DNA of 64,000 nt from Acetobacter suratthaniensis. GTDB taxonomy: Bacteria; Pseudomonadota; Alphaproteobacteria; Acetobacterales; Acetobacteraceae. Where the stretch lies: the NCBI RefSeq assembly GCF_017377745.1, contig NZ_JAFVMG010000007.1, positions 1 to 64,000 of the forward strand, given 5' to 3'. The notes beneath the pieces were generated by a model that was not told the origin of the DNA, ran no database searches, and saw only the letters and a program-made list of their open reading frames with translations. Within the stretch, counting starts at the first letter, position 1. Each line of letters begins with the position of its first letter. This document shows positions 8,846-17,643 of the stretch, piece by piece. Made by a program: the position numbers and the translations under genes.

Positions 8846-10760
8846 TGGTCGAACCCGCGTCGGCCACGCTTTCAGGGGGTGGCGTGGTGCGGTTGGCGGG
8901 GTCGCGCAGCAGGGTGTCGCGCATGATGTCGCGCGCCAGCGGGGCTGCGGCATCGGCCCCGGTATTGCCGTGTTCGATCACCACAGCTGCGGCATAGCGT
9001 GGCGCATCATAGGGGGCGAAACAGACAAACAGCGCATGGGGGCGGTATTCCCACGGTAGATCGGCAGAGTTGAAATGCCCGCTCTCACGCAACGCGCGTG
9101 AGACATGGCGCACCTGTGCAGACCCCGTCTTGCCCGCCATCAGCATGCCCGGCAGGTCTAGCTGGGCCTTGGGGGCGGTGCCGTGCGGTTCGTTCACGAC
9201 TGCGAACATTCCCCCCCGAATAGCCTTGAAGTAGGAATCGGGCATGTCCAGCGCGGGCCAGTGCTCGGGGCTGGCTTTTTCGCCCAGCGTGCCGTTGACA
9301 GAGCGGATCAGATGCGGGGAGACCGCCCGCCCTGTGGCGATGCGCGCCGTATAGGTGGCAAGCTGGAGGGGTGTCACCTGTACAAAACCCTGCCCGATCC
9401 CGCTGACAATGGTATCGCCCCCGTTCCAGTGGTGGTGGTGGGCCTTGCGCCATGCGGGGGTGGGTATCAGCCCGTCGCGCGTGTGGGGGAGTTCAATATC
9501 CAGCGGTACACCCAGCCCGAGCTGGTTGGCGGTCTGGGCGATATGATCCATGCCCACGCGCCGGGCAATTTCATAGAAATAGACATCGCACGAGTATTTC
9601 AGCGCATCGTGCATGTCCACCGAGCCATGCCCCCAGCGTGACCAGCAGTGAAAGCGCGTGCCGCCCACATCCAGATAGCCGGGGCAGAACACCCGGTCTG
9701 TGGGGGAGACAGAGCGCGCCTGCAGCGCCGCCATGGCCACGGCGGGTTTAAAGGTGGAGCCGGGTGGATAAACCCCGGCCACCGCCTTGTTGATCAGGGG
9801 GGTGTGCTGGTTGTTTGTCCATTCGATCCACTGGGCGTGGCTGACCCCGCTATCGAACAGCGATGGATCGAAAGAAGGGGTGCTGACCATCGCCAGTACC
9901 TCGCCATTATGGCAGTCCAGCACCACGGCGGAGGCGGTCTGATCGCCGATATGGTTGAGTACTTTCTGTTGCAGGCCACGGTCGAGTGTCAGGCTGACTT
10001 CATCTCCCGGCATGCCTTCCACGCGGTTGAGTTCGGACATCACCCGCCCTACGGCGTTGACTTCCATCTCAACCGACCCGGCGGTACCGCGTAGCTGCTC
10101 GTCCTGATTCTGTTCTATGCCCGCGCGGCCCACACGCATGCCCGGCAGCGCCAGCAGGGTGGAATGTGCCACGTCCTGCTCGTTCGGGGGGGCTACATAC
10201 CCCACGATATGGGCCATCAGCTCGCCATCGGGGTAAACGCGCCGCGTGCCGACATCAATCAGCACACCGGGCAGGGATGGCGCGTTGAGTTCGATCCGCG
10301 CCATTTCATCCCATGACAGGAAGTCACGCAGCATTACGGGTACGAAGCGCCGCTGGTGGCGCATTTCGCGCGCAATGCGGCTGCGGTCGCGCTCATCGAG
10401 CGGGATAATGGCGGAAAACCGCTCTATGGTGCCTGCAACATCCGTCGTTTCCTCGGGCATGAGCAGGGCGCGCCAGTTTTCCTTGTTGCTGGCCAGCGGC
10501 AGGCCGAACCGATCGACAATGCGCCCGCGTGGCGGGGCTAAAAGCCGTTTGCTTACACGGTTGCTGGCGGCCATGCGGGCATAGTGATCGCCATCGTCGA
10601 TCTGTAATCCATACAGCCTGTGCGCAAGCTCCCCCATGGCCCCGACCTGCACGGCCATGAACAGCAGGGCGCGCCGGGTGAAGACCCCGCGCGCGGGGTC
10701 TTTCTGCTCACGCATGGGCATGAGCCTGCGGCTTTCGCGCTTGCGCCGCGTCAGACGCAT
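8838..10760 (-). CDS. mrdA: Penicillin-binding protein 2, rod-shape transpeptidase
   Basis: Class B monofunctional transpeptidase that cross-links side-wall peptidoglycan as partner of RodA. One N-terminal membrane segment (about residues 28-45) anchors it. The PBP dimerisation part includes RGRIVDRFGLPLASN. The transpeptidase domain has the catalytic SxxK in PPGSTFKPAVAM, the SxN-type motif in KYSCDVYFYEIA, and the KTG box in AGKTGSAQ. 640 residues matches the family. It lies 19 bp after mreD and overlaps rodA, in the same operon. Confidence 0.96.
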   Translation of the reverse strand: MRLTRRKRESRRLMPMREQKDPARGVFTRRALLFMAVQVGAMGELAHRLYGLQIDDGDHYARMAASNRVSKRLLAPPRGRIVDRFGLPLASNKENWRALLMPEETTDVAGTIERFSAIIPLDERDRSRIAREMRHQRRFVPVMLRDFLSWDEMARIELNAPSLPGVLIDVGTRRVYPDGELMAHIVGYVAPPNEQDVAHSTLLALPGMRVGRAGIEQNQDEQLRGTAGSVEMEVNAVGRVMSELNRVEGMPGDEVSLTLDRGLQQKVLNHIGDQTASAVVLDCHNGEVLAMVSTPSFDPSLFDSGVSHAQWIEWTNNQHTPLINKAVAGVYPPGSTFKPAVAMAALQARSVSPTDRVFCPGYLDVGGTRFHCWSRWGHGSVDMHDALKYSCDVYFYEIARRVGMDHIAQTANQLGLGVPLDIELPHTRDGLIPTPAWRKAHHHHWNGGDTIVSGIGQGFVQVTPLQLATYTARIATGRAVSPHLIRSVNGTLGEKASPEHWPALDMPDSYFKAIRGGMFAVVNEPHGTAPKAQLDLPGMLMAGKTGSAQVRHVSRALRESGHFNSADLPWEYRPHALFVCFAPYDAPRYAAAVVIEHGNTGADAAAPLARDIMRDTLLRDPANRTTPPPESVADAGSTIE

Positions 10761-10779
10761 GGCCCCACCCCCCCGTCCA

Positions 10780-11334
10780 TCAGGATGCGGGCTTTCCGTC
10801 CAGAATATGGAGGAACCATGAACTCACGGCGGACAGCAACGGGTAGATTCCTATGCACAGCAAAGCTTCAAAAAAGGCGGGTGCGGGATCAAGGGCATGC
10901 AGCCTGAACACGCAGGCCAGCGCCCATTGTAATACAGATGCCGCTGCTCCTATCAGCCCGAATACACACCACACCAATAAAAAATTAAGACGCATGAGGC
11001 CAAAGCGGGTGTAGCTGGCCAAGCCATGCACCAGAAGCAGGATGAAGGCGCTGACCCCCAGCGGCGTAAAGCCGATCAGGTCCATGAAAATGCCCAGTAG
11101 AAAGACATTAAGCGGCGGCATGCCTGACGGACGCCACAGCGACCAGAAAAAAACCGACCCGATCATGAGCGGGGGCAGAAGCTCGGCCGCACCCGGCAGC
11201 CCCAGCGGGGCCGACAGCACGATAATGGCCAGCAGGGCGATAAAGCTGGGCAGAAGATGCCGCGCCGCGTTATCGAGTCGCTGCCCGAGTGTATCCTGTG
11301 GTTCGGATGAGGGGTCCCACTGCATGGGGGGCAT
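10780..11334 (-). CDS. mreD: Rod shape-determining protein MreD
   Basis: Small integral membrane protein of the elongasome, 184 residues with about five hydrophobic segments. It was recognised from its size, its position between mreC and mrdA, and the MreD-like stretch PLNVFLLGIFMDLIGFTPLGVSAF. MreD sequences diverge quickly, so context carries much of the weight. It starts 5 bp after the mreC stop. Confidence 0.88.
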   Translation of the reverse strand: MPPMQWDPSSEPQDTLGQRLDNAARHLLPSFIALLAIIVLSAPLGLPGAAELLPPLMIGSVFFWSLWRPSGMPPLNVFLLGIFMDLIGFTPLGVSAFILLLVHGLASYTRFGLMRLNFLLVWCVFGLIGAAASVLQWALACVFRLHALDPAPAFFEALLCIGIYPLLSAVSSWFLHILDGKPAS

Positions 11335-11339
11335 GGCGC

Positions 11340-12257
11340 TTATCCTTCCTGACCGGGTGACAGGAGGGTTTTGAACGGCAGCGCCAGTGGCCGGTGCGAG
11401 GGATGCGTGAGCGGCACATGCCCCGGTGCGCCCGGTGGCTCTATTTCCGCCTGACGGAAGTCAAACACCCGCAGCATGGTCAACTGGTTCAGCCGGGCGA
11501 AAGGCTGCACAACCGGTGTGCCGGGATGGGTGTAGTGCACCGTGCCCACGGGAATACCGGCCGGGAAAGCCCCGGCCTGATCGCCGGTTACCACCCGCTC
11601 GCCCTCAAGCGGGCGGGTATCCTGCGGGTAGTAGAGCAGGCGCGGTGTTTCGCTGTTATCCCCCACCATAATGGCCGGTGCATGGCTGGATTCGAGCATG
11701 ACGGGCAGCCTGCTGGAAATATCGGTAATCAGCAGCACACGCGCCGCATGGGGGCCGACTTCCGTAACCCGCCCCGCAAGGCCATTGGCGGCCAGCGCGA
11801 CGTTGCCGGTCTGGATACCGCTTTGCGTGCCAGCCACCAGCAGCACCGCGCGGGCATAAATTCCCCCGCTATCCGCCACGACCCGGCCTGTGACAAACGA
11901 GGGAACAGGCTCCGGCACCCAGTGCAGTTCGGTTTTGAGCGCATCGTTTTCGCGCGCGAGGGACACCGCAACATCATACCAGCGGCGCAGCGTGGCGTTT
12001 TCCGCCTCAAGTCGGCTGTTTTCCTCGCTCAGATGGCGTGCCTGACGAATACCGTTGCTGACATCGGCCACACCCGCGCGGGCATGGGATACCATGTTCC
12101 ATAGGGGGGCCAGCGTACCGGCTACAGCCATGCGGGCTTTTTCAGTCGCGCGTTTTTCCACCTGCCCGGCGATCATGACTCCCACAGACAGGAGCAGCAA
12201 CGCTGGTAATACCAGCTTGCCCAGAGCCTGTCTGACCTGAATGGAAACCGGGAGCAT
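11340..12257 (-). CDS. mreC: Rod shape-determining protein MreC
   Basis: Periplasmic elongasome scaffold that binds PBP2. A single N-terminal membrane segment (about residues 12-30) is followed by a coiled-coil around residues 70-105 (ARHLSEENSRLEAENATLRRW). The beta-rich MreC core carries GRVVADSGGIYARAVLLVAG, GLAGRVTEVGPHAARVLLITD and VVTGDQAGAFPAGIPVGTV. 305 residues is typical. It is separated from mreB by an 81-bp gap with a perfect hairpin. Confidence 0.95.
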   Translation of the reverse strand: MLPVSIQVRQALGKLVLPALLLLSVGVMIAGQVEKRATEKARMAVAGTLAPLWNMVSHARAGVADVSNGIRQARHLSEENSRLEAENATLRRWYDVAVSLARENDALKTELHWVPEPVPSFVTGRVVADSGGIYARAVLLVAGTQSGIQTGNVALAANGLAGRVTEVGPHAARVLLITDISSRLPVMLESSHAPAIMVGDNSETPRLLYYPQDTRPLEGERVVTGDQAGAFPAGIPVGTVHYTHPGTPVVQPFARLNQLTMLRVFDFRQAEIEPPGAPGHVPLTHPSHRPLALPFKTLLSPGQEG

Positions 12258-12301
12258 GGAAAACGGGGATCCCTGTCTTGTGGCTGTGGCCTTTCACCCT
12301 T

Positions 12302-12324
12302 ACGCGGCAGAAAACCTGCCGCGT
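12302..12324 (-). promoter_or_regulatory. Perfect hairpin between mreB and mreC
   Basis: A 9-bp perfect stem (12302-12310 with 12316-12324) and 5-nt loop in the 81-bp mreB-mreC gap. No U-tract follows on the minus strand, so it is more likely an mRNA processing/stability or partial-termination element than a full intrinsic terminator. Confidence 0.5.
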
Positions 12325-12338
12325 TGCGCGGGGTGGGG

Positions 12339-13524
<1,186 letters not shown>

Positions 13525-13562
13525 AAAAAACCGGCACGGCGCACAGCCTGTACCGGTTTTTT
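13525..13562. terminator. Intrinsic terminator downstream of leuA
   Basis: Six A, then a GC stem CCGG...CCGG extended inward with one mismatch and one bulge, then six T (13557-13562 on plus). On the minus strand this forms a hairpin followed by U6, about 90 nt after the leuA stop. It insulates leuA from mreB. Confidence 0.8.
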
Positions 13563-13649
13563 GACAGCAATGTCCACCGGCCTCGCCTGTTGGTGGCTTT
13601 CAGGCCGGGTTGGCGGGGGGGCCGGAAGGCTGGCGCCCCGTGCCGGGTG

Positions 13650-15239
13650 TCAGACGCTCAGGGCTTCAGGCTCTGTGCGGGCGCGTTTGACCAGCAGCTT
13701 GTTGAGCGCATGCACATAGGCCCGCACGGCAGAGACAACCGTATCCGCATCAGCTCCCTGACCATCCACCAGCTTGCCGGCTTCTTCCAGCCGCACGGTG
13801 GTGCGGGCCTGCGCGTCCGTGCCTTCGGTTACGGCCGCGACAGAGAACAGCGCCAGACGGGCATCATGGGCAAAAGCCGCGCGCAGGGCGTTGAAGGCGG
13901 CATCCACCGGGCCGTTGCCCGTAGCACTGGCATGGGCGGGCTTGCCGTCCACGCTCAGATCCAGTTCCACCTCGGAGGGCTGGCCGGAGACAGAGCGCAG
14001 GCTCAGGCTGACAAAGCGGATATGGTCGTGATCGCGGGCCTCGTCATCCACCAGTGCCACGATGTCGTCGTCGTAAACGACCTTCTTGCGGTCAGCCAGA
14101 TCCTTGAAGCGGGCAAAAGCGTCGTTCAGGCGCTCGTCATCCATGTTGTCGTAACCCAGCGCGCGCAGCTTGTCGCGGAAGGCGGCCCGGCCAGAATGTT
14201 TGCCCATGACCAGCGCCGAGCGGGTCCAGCCCACGCTTTCGGGGGTCATGATCTCGTAGGTGGCGGCGTTTTTCAGTACGCCATCCTGATGGATACCGCT
14301 TTCATGGGCAAAGGCGTTGCGCCCGACAATGGCCTTGTTGGGCTGCACATCAAAGCTGGTGATGGTGGCCAGCATGCGCGAGACCTTCAGCAGGCCAGTG
14401 GTGTTGATACCGGTGGTGAAGGGGTACTGGTCGTTGCGCGTGCGCAGCGCCATCACGATTTCTTCCAGCGCCGCATTGCCTGCGCGCTCGCCAATCCCGT
14501 TGATGGTGCATTCCACCTGCCGCGCCCCGCCCCGGATCGAGGCCAGCGTGTTGGCGACACCCAGCCCCAGATCGTTGTGGTTATGGGCCGAAAAAATGAC
14601 CTCATGCGCACCGGGCACGCGCTCACGCAGCATGGAAAAGATTTTTTCCATGTCTTCGGGGGTGGCGTAGCCCACGGTATCGGGAATGTTGATGGTGGTG
14701 GCACCAGCCTTGATGGCGGCCTCCACACAGCGGCACAGGAAATCCGGCTCGGTGCGTGAGCCGTCCTCGGCTGACCATTCCACGTCATCGGTCAGGTTGC
14801 GGGCCGCGCGGTTGCCCGAGGTAATCAGCTCCAGAACCGTTTCGGGCTCCATCCGCAGCTTGTATTTCATGTGCAGCGGCGAGGTGGAAATGAAGTTGTG
14901 AATGCGCTTGCGCTCGGCCGGGGCCAGTGCTTCGCCTGCGGCGGCAATGTCACGCGCGCCGCCGCTACGGGCCAGTGCGCAGATAACAGCGCCCTTGGTG
15001 TTGCGGGCGATTTCGTTGACGGACTCGAAATCCCCCTTCGAGGCCACGGGAAACCCGGCCTCGATCACATCCACGCCCAGTGTGGCCAGTGCTTCGGCCA
15101 TGCGCAGCTTTTCAGCCAGGTTCATGGAAAAGCCGGGCGACTGTTCGCCATCGCGCAGCGTGGTGTCGAAAATAATGACGCGATCGGCGGCCATGCGACC
15201 GAAGGAAGGATGCGTGAAGCTGGTCTGGTCAGCAGACAT
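13650..15239 (-). CDS. leuA: 2-Isopropylmalate synthase
   Basis: First committed step of leucine synthesis: condenses acetyl-CoA with 2-ketoisovalerate. The TIM-barrel signatures are present: FDTTLRDGEQSPG near residue 24, the metal-binding HxH in SAHNHNDLGLGVANTLA, and NGIGERAGN. The C-terminal part from about residue 390 is the regulatory LeuA dimer domain for leucine feedback (RFVSLSLRSVSGQPSEVELDL). 529 residues fits bacterial LeuA type 1. SD-like CAGGAA precedes the ATG. The upstream 230 bp hold a Leu-rich leader ORF and hairpins, so attenuation by leucine supply is likely. Confidence 0.97.
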   Translation of the reverse strand: MSADQTSFTHPSFGRMAADRVIIFDTTLRDGEQSPGFSMNLAEKLRMAEALATLGVDVIEAGFPVASKGDFESVNEIARNTKGAVICALARSGGARDIAAAGEALAPAERKRIHNFISTSPLHMKYKLRMEPETVLELITSGNRAARNLTDDVEWSAEDGSRTEPDFLCRCVEAAIKAGATTINIPDTVGYATPEDMEKIFSMLRERVPGAHEVIFSAHNHNDLGLGVANTLASIRGGARQVECTINGIGERAGNAALEEIVMALRTRNDQYPFTTGINTTGLLKVSRMLATITSFDVQPNKAIVGRNAFAHESGIHQDGVLKNAATYEIMTPESVGWTRSALVMGKHSGRAAFRDKLRALGYDNMDDERLNDAFARFKDLADRKKVVYDDDIVALVDDEARDHDHIRFVSLSLRSVSGQPSEVELDLSVDGKPAHASATGNGPVDAAFNALRAAFAHDARLALFSVAAVTEGTDAQARTTVRLEEAGKLVDGQGADADTVVSAVRAYVHALNKLLVKRARTEPEALSV

Positions 15240-15273
15240 GGATATGTTCCTGATTTATCGTATCTGGCGCACT

Positions 15274-15370
15274 GGGCTGTGTGGCCCTGCGTTGCTCAGC
15301 CCGCGTGCGGGCGCTTATGCGGTTTTACCCCTGGGCGCGGCGGCGCGCGGCCACCCGGATCGCTCAGGGG
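15274..15370 (-). promoter_or_regulatory. Candidate leucine attenuator hairpins upstream of leuA
   Basis: Several inverted repeats compete on the minus-strand RNA. CAGGGG (15365-15370), which covers the leader stop codon, pairs with CCCCTG (15328-15333). The 15299-15312 palindrome forms GCCCG/CGGGC. GGGCTG (15274-15279) pairs with CAGCCC (15297-15302). The last two share 15299-15302 and so exclude each other. No U-run follows, so control may be rho-dependent or translational. Inference from arrangement; not tested. Confidence 0.5.
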
Positions 15371-15471
15371 CCGGTAAGTCGAAGGAGCAGATCCAGACGG
15401 AAGGGCGCACGGCTCCGGCCCGCGCAGGCGCGGTCATTCCAGACTTCGGAGAAGGAGCGGTGGCGAATCAT
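15364..15471 (-). CDS. Putative leuA leader peptide (35 aa)
   Basis: A 35-codon ORF starting at ATG 15471 and ending 124 bp before leuA. Its tail RLDLLLRLTGP has five Leu in seven residues (26, 28, 29, 30, 32) coded CTG, CTG, CTC, CTT, CTT; CTT is a minor leucine codon in GC-rich genomes. This is the classic position and composition of an attenuation leader peptide: ribosome stalling at these codons would alter the downstream hairpins. A GTG at 15480 in frame is an alternative start. Possible promoter elements TTGCGT (15506-15501) and TATTGT (15484-15479), 16 bp apart, lie just upstream, which would make the leader nearly leaderless. Ribosome-binding site is weak. Confidence 0.55.
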   Translation of the reverse strand: MIRHRSFSEVWNDRACAGRSRAPFRLDLLLRLTGP

Positions 15472-15604
15472 GCTCGTCACAATACAGGGCCGCCCTGCAA
15501 ACGCAACCATAAAACGCCCTGCTCTGCCCCATGCCCTGCATTGAGGCTTTTGCATTGTGGCGCGGGGTTTATGCCGCGCTGTATGTGCAGGGGGCAGGCC
15601 ATTT

Positions 15605-16705
15605 TCAGGCCCGGCGCAGGCTGTGTAGCACAAACAGCATTACGCCCAGCAGCACGGCGGCAAAGGTCTGATGCACAGCGCCCGCCCAGACCGGCACCAC
15701 CAGCAGCAGGGTGGTAACACCCAGCGCGTACTGGATCAGCACCGCCCAGCCCAGCAGGATCAGGCTGTTCTGCGCACGCTGTCCCAGCCCGCGCGTGCGC
15801 AGCCCCACCAGCAGCACGGCGCCGATGGTCAGGGCGGTCAGGGTGGCCAGCAACCGGTGGTCGAACTGCACCGCCGCCTTGTTGACAAACCAGTTGAGCC
15901 AGAAGGGAGAAAGCTGGGCGTAGCCGGTGGGGATCAGGTGTCCGTCCATCAGCGGAAAGGTGTTGAACAGAAAGCCCGCATGGGTGCCAGCCGTAAAGCC
16001 GCCCGCAATGATGGTCAGGCACACAAGCCCCGTAGCGCAGAAAGCCAGCGCGCGCACGGCGCGGGTATTGGGGGCTGCCGTGGTTGCCGTGTTTTCAGGC
16101 GTGGGCCAGCGGATGGAAAAAGCCGTCCACAGGATCGCGGCATACAGGATAAGGGCGGCGCTCAGGTGCAGCACCAGTCGCACAGGCTCAACCGCCGTGC
16201 TGTCGGGGCGAAAACCGGAGGCAACCATGAACCAGCCAATCGCGCCCTGAAGCCCGCCAAGGACAAAAAACACGAACAGCCGTACCGCCAGTGCGCGCGT
16301 AATCATGCCGCGCACCGTAAACCACAGCAGCGGCAGCAGCAGGGTCAGCCCCATCAGGCGGCCCCAGAAACGGTGTGTCCACTCAGCCCAGAAAATTTTC
16401 TGGAATCCCGCCAGCCCGAAGCCTTCATGCTGAAGGTGGTATTGCGGAATGGTCTGATACAGTGCGAACAGCCTTTCCCATTCAGCATGTGAAAGCGGGG
16501 GAATAATGCCGCTCACGGGTTGCCAGTCCATGATGGACAGGCCCGAACCCGTCAGCCGCGTGACCCCGCCAATGGCGATCATGCCCAGCAGCATGAAGCA
16601 CAGCGCGAACAGCCAGCCCGAAACCAGACGGCGGCTGGCGTCTGTCATGGTGCCGCGCGGGGGGGCTTTGTCCGGGTTTGCGGGTGGGGTTGGCTGTGTG
16701 GGCAT
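15605..16705 (-). CDS. ctaA: Haem A synthase, CtaA/Cox15 family
   Basis: Membrane enzyme oxidising haem O to haem A for aa3/ba3-type oxidases. Recognised by the Cox15/CtaA features [19 protein letters not shown] in the first membrane region, [27 protein letters not shown] containing paired haem-ligand His, [23 protein letters not shown], and the C-terminal [10 protein letters not shown] and [10 protein letters not shown]. About eight transmembrane helices and 366 residues match the alphaproteobacterial Cox15 form. No haem O synthase gene is in the window. It may serve the cyo-type oxidase further right. Confidence 0.95.
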   Translation of the reverse strand: MPTQPTPPANPDKAPPRGTMTDASRRLVSGWLFALCFMLLGMIAIGGVTRLTGSGLSIMDWQPVSGIIPPLSHAEWERLFALYQTIPQYHLQHEGFGLAGFQKIFWAEWTHRFWGRLMGLTLLLPLLWFTVRGMITRALAVRLFVFFVLGGLQGAIGWFMVASGFRPDSTAVEPVRLVLHLSAALILYAAILWTAFSIRWPTPENTATTAAPNTRAVRALAFCATGLVCLTIIAGGFTAGTHAGFLFNTFPLMDGHLIPTGYAQLSPFWLNWFVNKAAVQFDHRLLATLTALTIGAVLLVGLRTRGLGQRAQNSLILLGWAVLIQYALGVTTLLLVVPVWAGAVHQTFAAVLLGVMLFVLHSLRRA

Positions 16706-16818
16706 GGCGTGTCGTTCCGTGGCTGGGCAGGGTGCCGGGGCAGCGGCTGCCGTGTTGCTGTGCCGGGTTTACAGCCTGCTTGCGGGGGGCTGCAAGAAGA
16801 TGGTAGCGCCACGGGGGT

Positions 16819-17523
16819 ATGGATACTCTCCCGCCCTCATCTACCCCGCCTGTGGCAGGTGGCCTGTGGCCTCTGGTTCGGCCGTTTGTGCGCCCTTTTC
16901 TAATGCTGGCCCTGCTGGCGGCGGGGGCTGTGTGGCTGCGCCATGCGCTCTGGCTGGATCAGATGCTGCATGGCGCGGGCGTACTCCGTGAAGGGGCGTG
17001 GGGGCGGCTGGTTTTTGTGGCGGGGGCGGGGCTGTGGTGCGCCTTTGGCCTGCCAAGGCAGGTGGCGGCATTTGCCGCCGGGCTGGCCTATGGCGCGCTC
17101 GAAGGGCTGGCGCTGATTACCGTGGCTTCGGCTTTGGGGAGCCTGTGCGGGTTTTACTGGGCGCGCTGGGCCGGGCAGGGCCGTGTGTTACGGGCGGGTG
17201 CGGGGCGGCTTGGGCAGTCTCTTGCCCGGCTGGACGGGGTTCTGACGGGCCAGCCTTTCCTGAGTGTGCTGACCCTGCGCCTGTTGCCTGTGGGGTCGGC
17301 TCTTTTGCTCAATTTGCTGTGCGGGCTGTCGGGCATGGGGGTATGGCCATTTTTTTTGGCCACGGTGCTGGGTGGTCTGCCTCAGAATGCTATGGCAGCC
17401 CTGCTGGGGGCCGGGGCTGGTGTAGGGGCTGTGTGGCAGTATGCCGCCGCCGCCGCCCTGTTTGTGCTGTCCGGAGCACTAGGTGTGTGGTTGTGGCGGC
17501 ATAGCCGTGTGGCGGCTCCCTGA
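16819..17523 (+). CDS. TVP38/TMEM64 (VTT/SNARE-associated) family membrane protein
   Basis: Polytopic inner-membrane protein of 234 residues in the VTT superfamily, distantly related to DedA. The VTT core GLPRQVAAFAAGLAYGALEGLALITVASALGSLCGFYWAR resembles the conserved gating segment, and the second half LTLRLLPVGSALLLNLLCGLSGMGVWPFFLATVLGGLPQNAM matches the 'R-PxxP...N..G' pattern in a diverged form. Molecular role is probably membrane-lipid or ion homeostasis, as for other family members, but no substrate is assigned. It stands alone between ctaA (divergent) and the sensor kinase. Confidence 0.82.
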   Translation: MDTLPPSSTPPVAGGLWPLVRPFVRPFLMLALLAAGAVWLRHALWLDQMLHGAGVLREGAWGRLVFVAGAGLWCAFGLPRQVAAFAAGLAYGALEGLALITVASALGSLCGFYWARWAGQGRVLRAGAGRLGQSLARLDGVLTGQPFLSVLTLRLLPVGSALLLNLLCGLSGMGVWPFFLATVLGGLPQNAMAALLGAGAGVGAVWQYAAAAALFVLSGALGVWLWRHSRVAAP

Positions 17524-17643
17524 GCGGGGTTTGCGCACCCCTGCCACGGTGTTATCGGGGTGGGCCGAAAGACGCCTATGCGTTCGCGGGGCTTGACGGA
17601 ATGACGCACCGGCGCAAAGTCGGTGCAGGGACAGACAGGGAGC

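Noticed and set aside
8846-8953. RodA start at ATG 8953
   Set aside because: Would overlap mrdA by 116 bp with non-homologous residues; TTG 8845 fits better, though this is not proven.
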